Assembly (NCBI GenBank): GCA_025455505.1
Contig: JALOMK010000130.1
Location: forward strand, 1-6,648
Source of the DNA: Bacteroidales bacterium
Lineage (GTDB): Bacteria; Bacteroidota; Bacteroidia; Bacteroidales; VadinHA17
Length of the DNA: 6,648 nt
Direction of reading: 5' to 3'
Both the position numbers and the translations under genes were made by a program. Below the pieces are notes generated by a model. It was not told the origin of the DNA. It searched no databases and saw only the letters and a list, made by a program, of their open reading frames with translations. Shown here one piece after another: positions 6,493 through 6,648 of the stretch (positions are counted from its first letter, which is position 1; every line of letters starts with the position of its first letter).

Positions 6493-6648
6493 TCAGGGGA
6501 TATAGGATCTGAGTTTTTTGCGGGCTTCCATGTAGCCGGGGTAGACTTCAGAGAGCAGCCTGTAATATCCCTGTCCGTGGTTATGGTGTTTAAGATGGCA
6601 CAGCTCATGTATTATAACATATTCGGCAAGTTCATCCGGGACCCTTAT
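6493..6648 (-). CDS. YgjP/SprT-like zinc metallopeptidase, C-terminal part (5' end outside window)
   Basis: The minus strand is open from the right edge to a TGA at 6495-6493, giving 51 residues without a start in the window. The peptide contains EYVIIHELCHLKHHNHG, an HExxH zinc-peptidase motif (H14, E15, H18 of the fragment) followed by a further His in HHNH that is probably the third zinc ligand. It ends YYRLLSEVYPGYMEARKKLR, the usual C-terminus of YgjP-like (formerly DUF45) proteins, where the motif is normally HELCHLxxxNHS..FW followed by a PDY-like segment. These are small cytoplasmic predicted metallopeptidases; their substrates are generally unknown. The gene converges on yebC across 145 bp of repeats. 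Only the last quarter or so of a protein of the usual length (about 230 residues) is visible. Confidence 0.85.
   Translation of the reverse strand: MRVPDELAEYVIIHELCHLKHHNHGQGYYRLLSEVYPGYMEARKKLRSYIP

Noticed and set aside
6183..6608. A 141-codon minus-strand open frame across the end of yebC and the repeats
   Set aside because: Its peptide (HDLHDLHDL and QDRKT-like repeats) is the translation of the 8- and 9-bp arrays, and its first part is a shifted frame of the metallopeptidase gene.

Overview
The window looks like chromosomal DNA from a Bacteroidota bacterium, probably in or near the Bacteroidales/Marinilabiliales. Three things point there. The sensor protein combines a two-component-type beta-propeller, a triple-tyrosine (Y_Y_Y) domain and a SpoIIE phosphatase. 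The YebC protein begins with the [16 protein letters not shown] version of that family's N-terminus. No gene has a clear Shine-Dalgarno sequence, and a TAnnTTTG promoter-like octamer lies before yebC. No phage, plasmid, IS, tRNA or rRNA gene is visible.

Layout from left to right. (1) Bases 2-634 (+) are the 3' end of a gene that enters from outside the window; its product resembles the C-terminal part of Bacteroidota neutral/alkaline ceramidase-like proteins. (2) Bases 703-4020 (+) encode an 1105-residue membrane sensor phosphatase: signal peptide, propeller repeats, Y_Y_Y domain, one membrane helix, short coiled coil, and a cytoplasmic SpoIIE/PP2C domain with its metal-binding aspartates intact. 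(3) Bases 4021-4176 are non-coding and hold a composite repeat: short 8-bp tandem units followed by two imperfect hairpins. (4) Bases 4177-5577 (+) encode a 466-residue beta-CASP metallo-beta-lactamase-fold RNase-like protein with all its motifs. (5) Bases 5637-6347 (+) encode a YebC/TACO1 family protein. (6) Bases 6348-6492 hold a second composite repeat, with an 8-bp array, a hairpin 47/48 identical over its 48-bp core to the first one, and a 9-bp array. (7) Bases 6493-6648 (-) are the 3' end of a YgjP/SprT-like zinc metallopeptidase gene, convergent with yebC and cut by the window edge.

The protein genes look like ordinary housekeeping and signalling functions. The RNase-like protein and YebC are adjacent and co-oriented, and both act in RNA metabolism or translation, but a promoter-like octamer lies between them, so a shared operon is uncertain. 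The most unusual content is the dispersed repeat. It occurs twice in 2.4 kb, each time within 10 bp of a stop codon. Its hairpin comes in two stem versions that both keep pairing and the same GTA/GAA internal mismatch, which suggests a REP-like or structured-RNA element under constraint rather than random low-complexity sequence.
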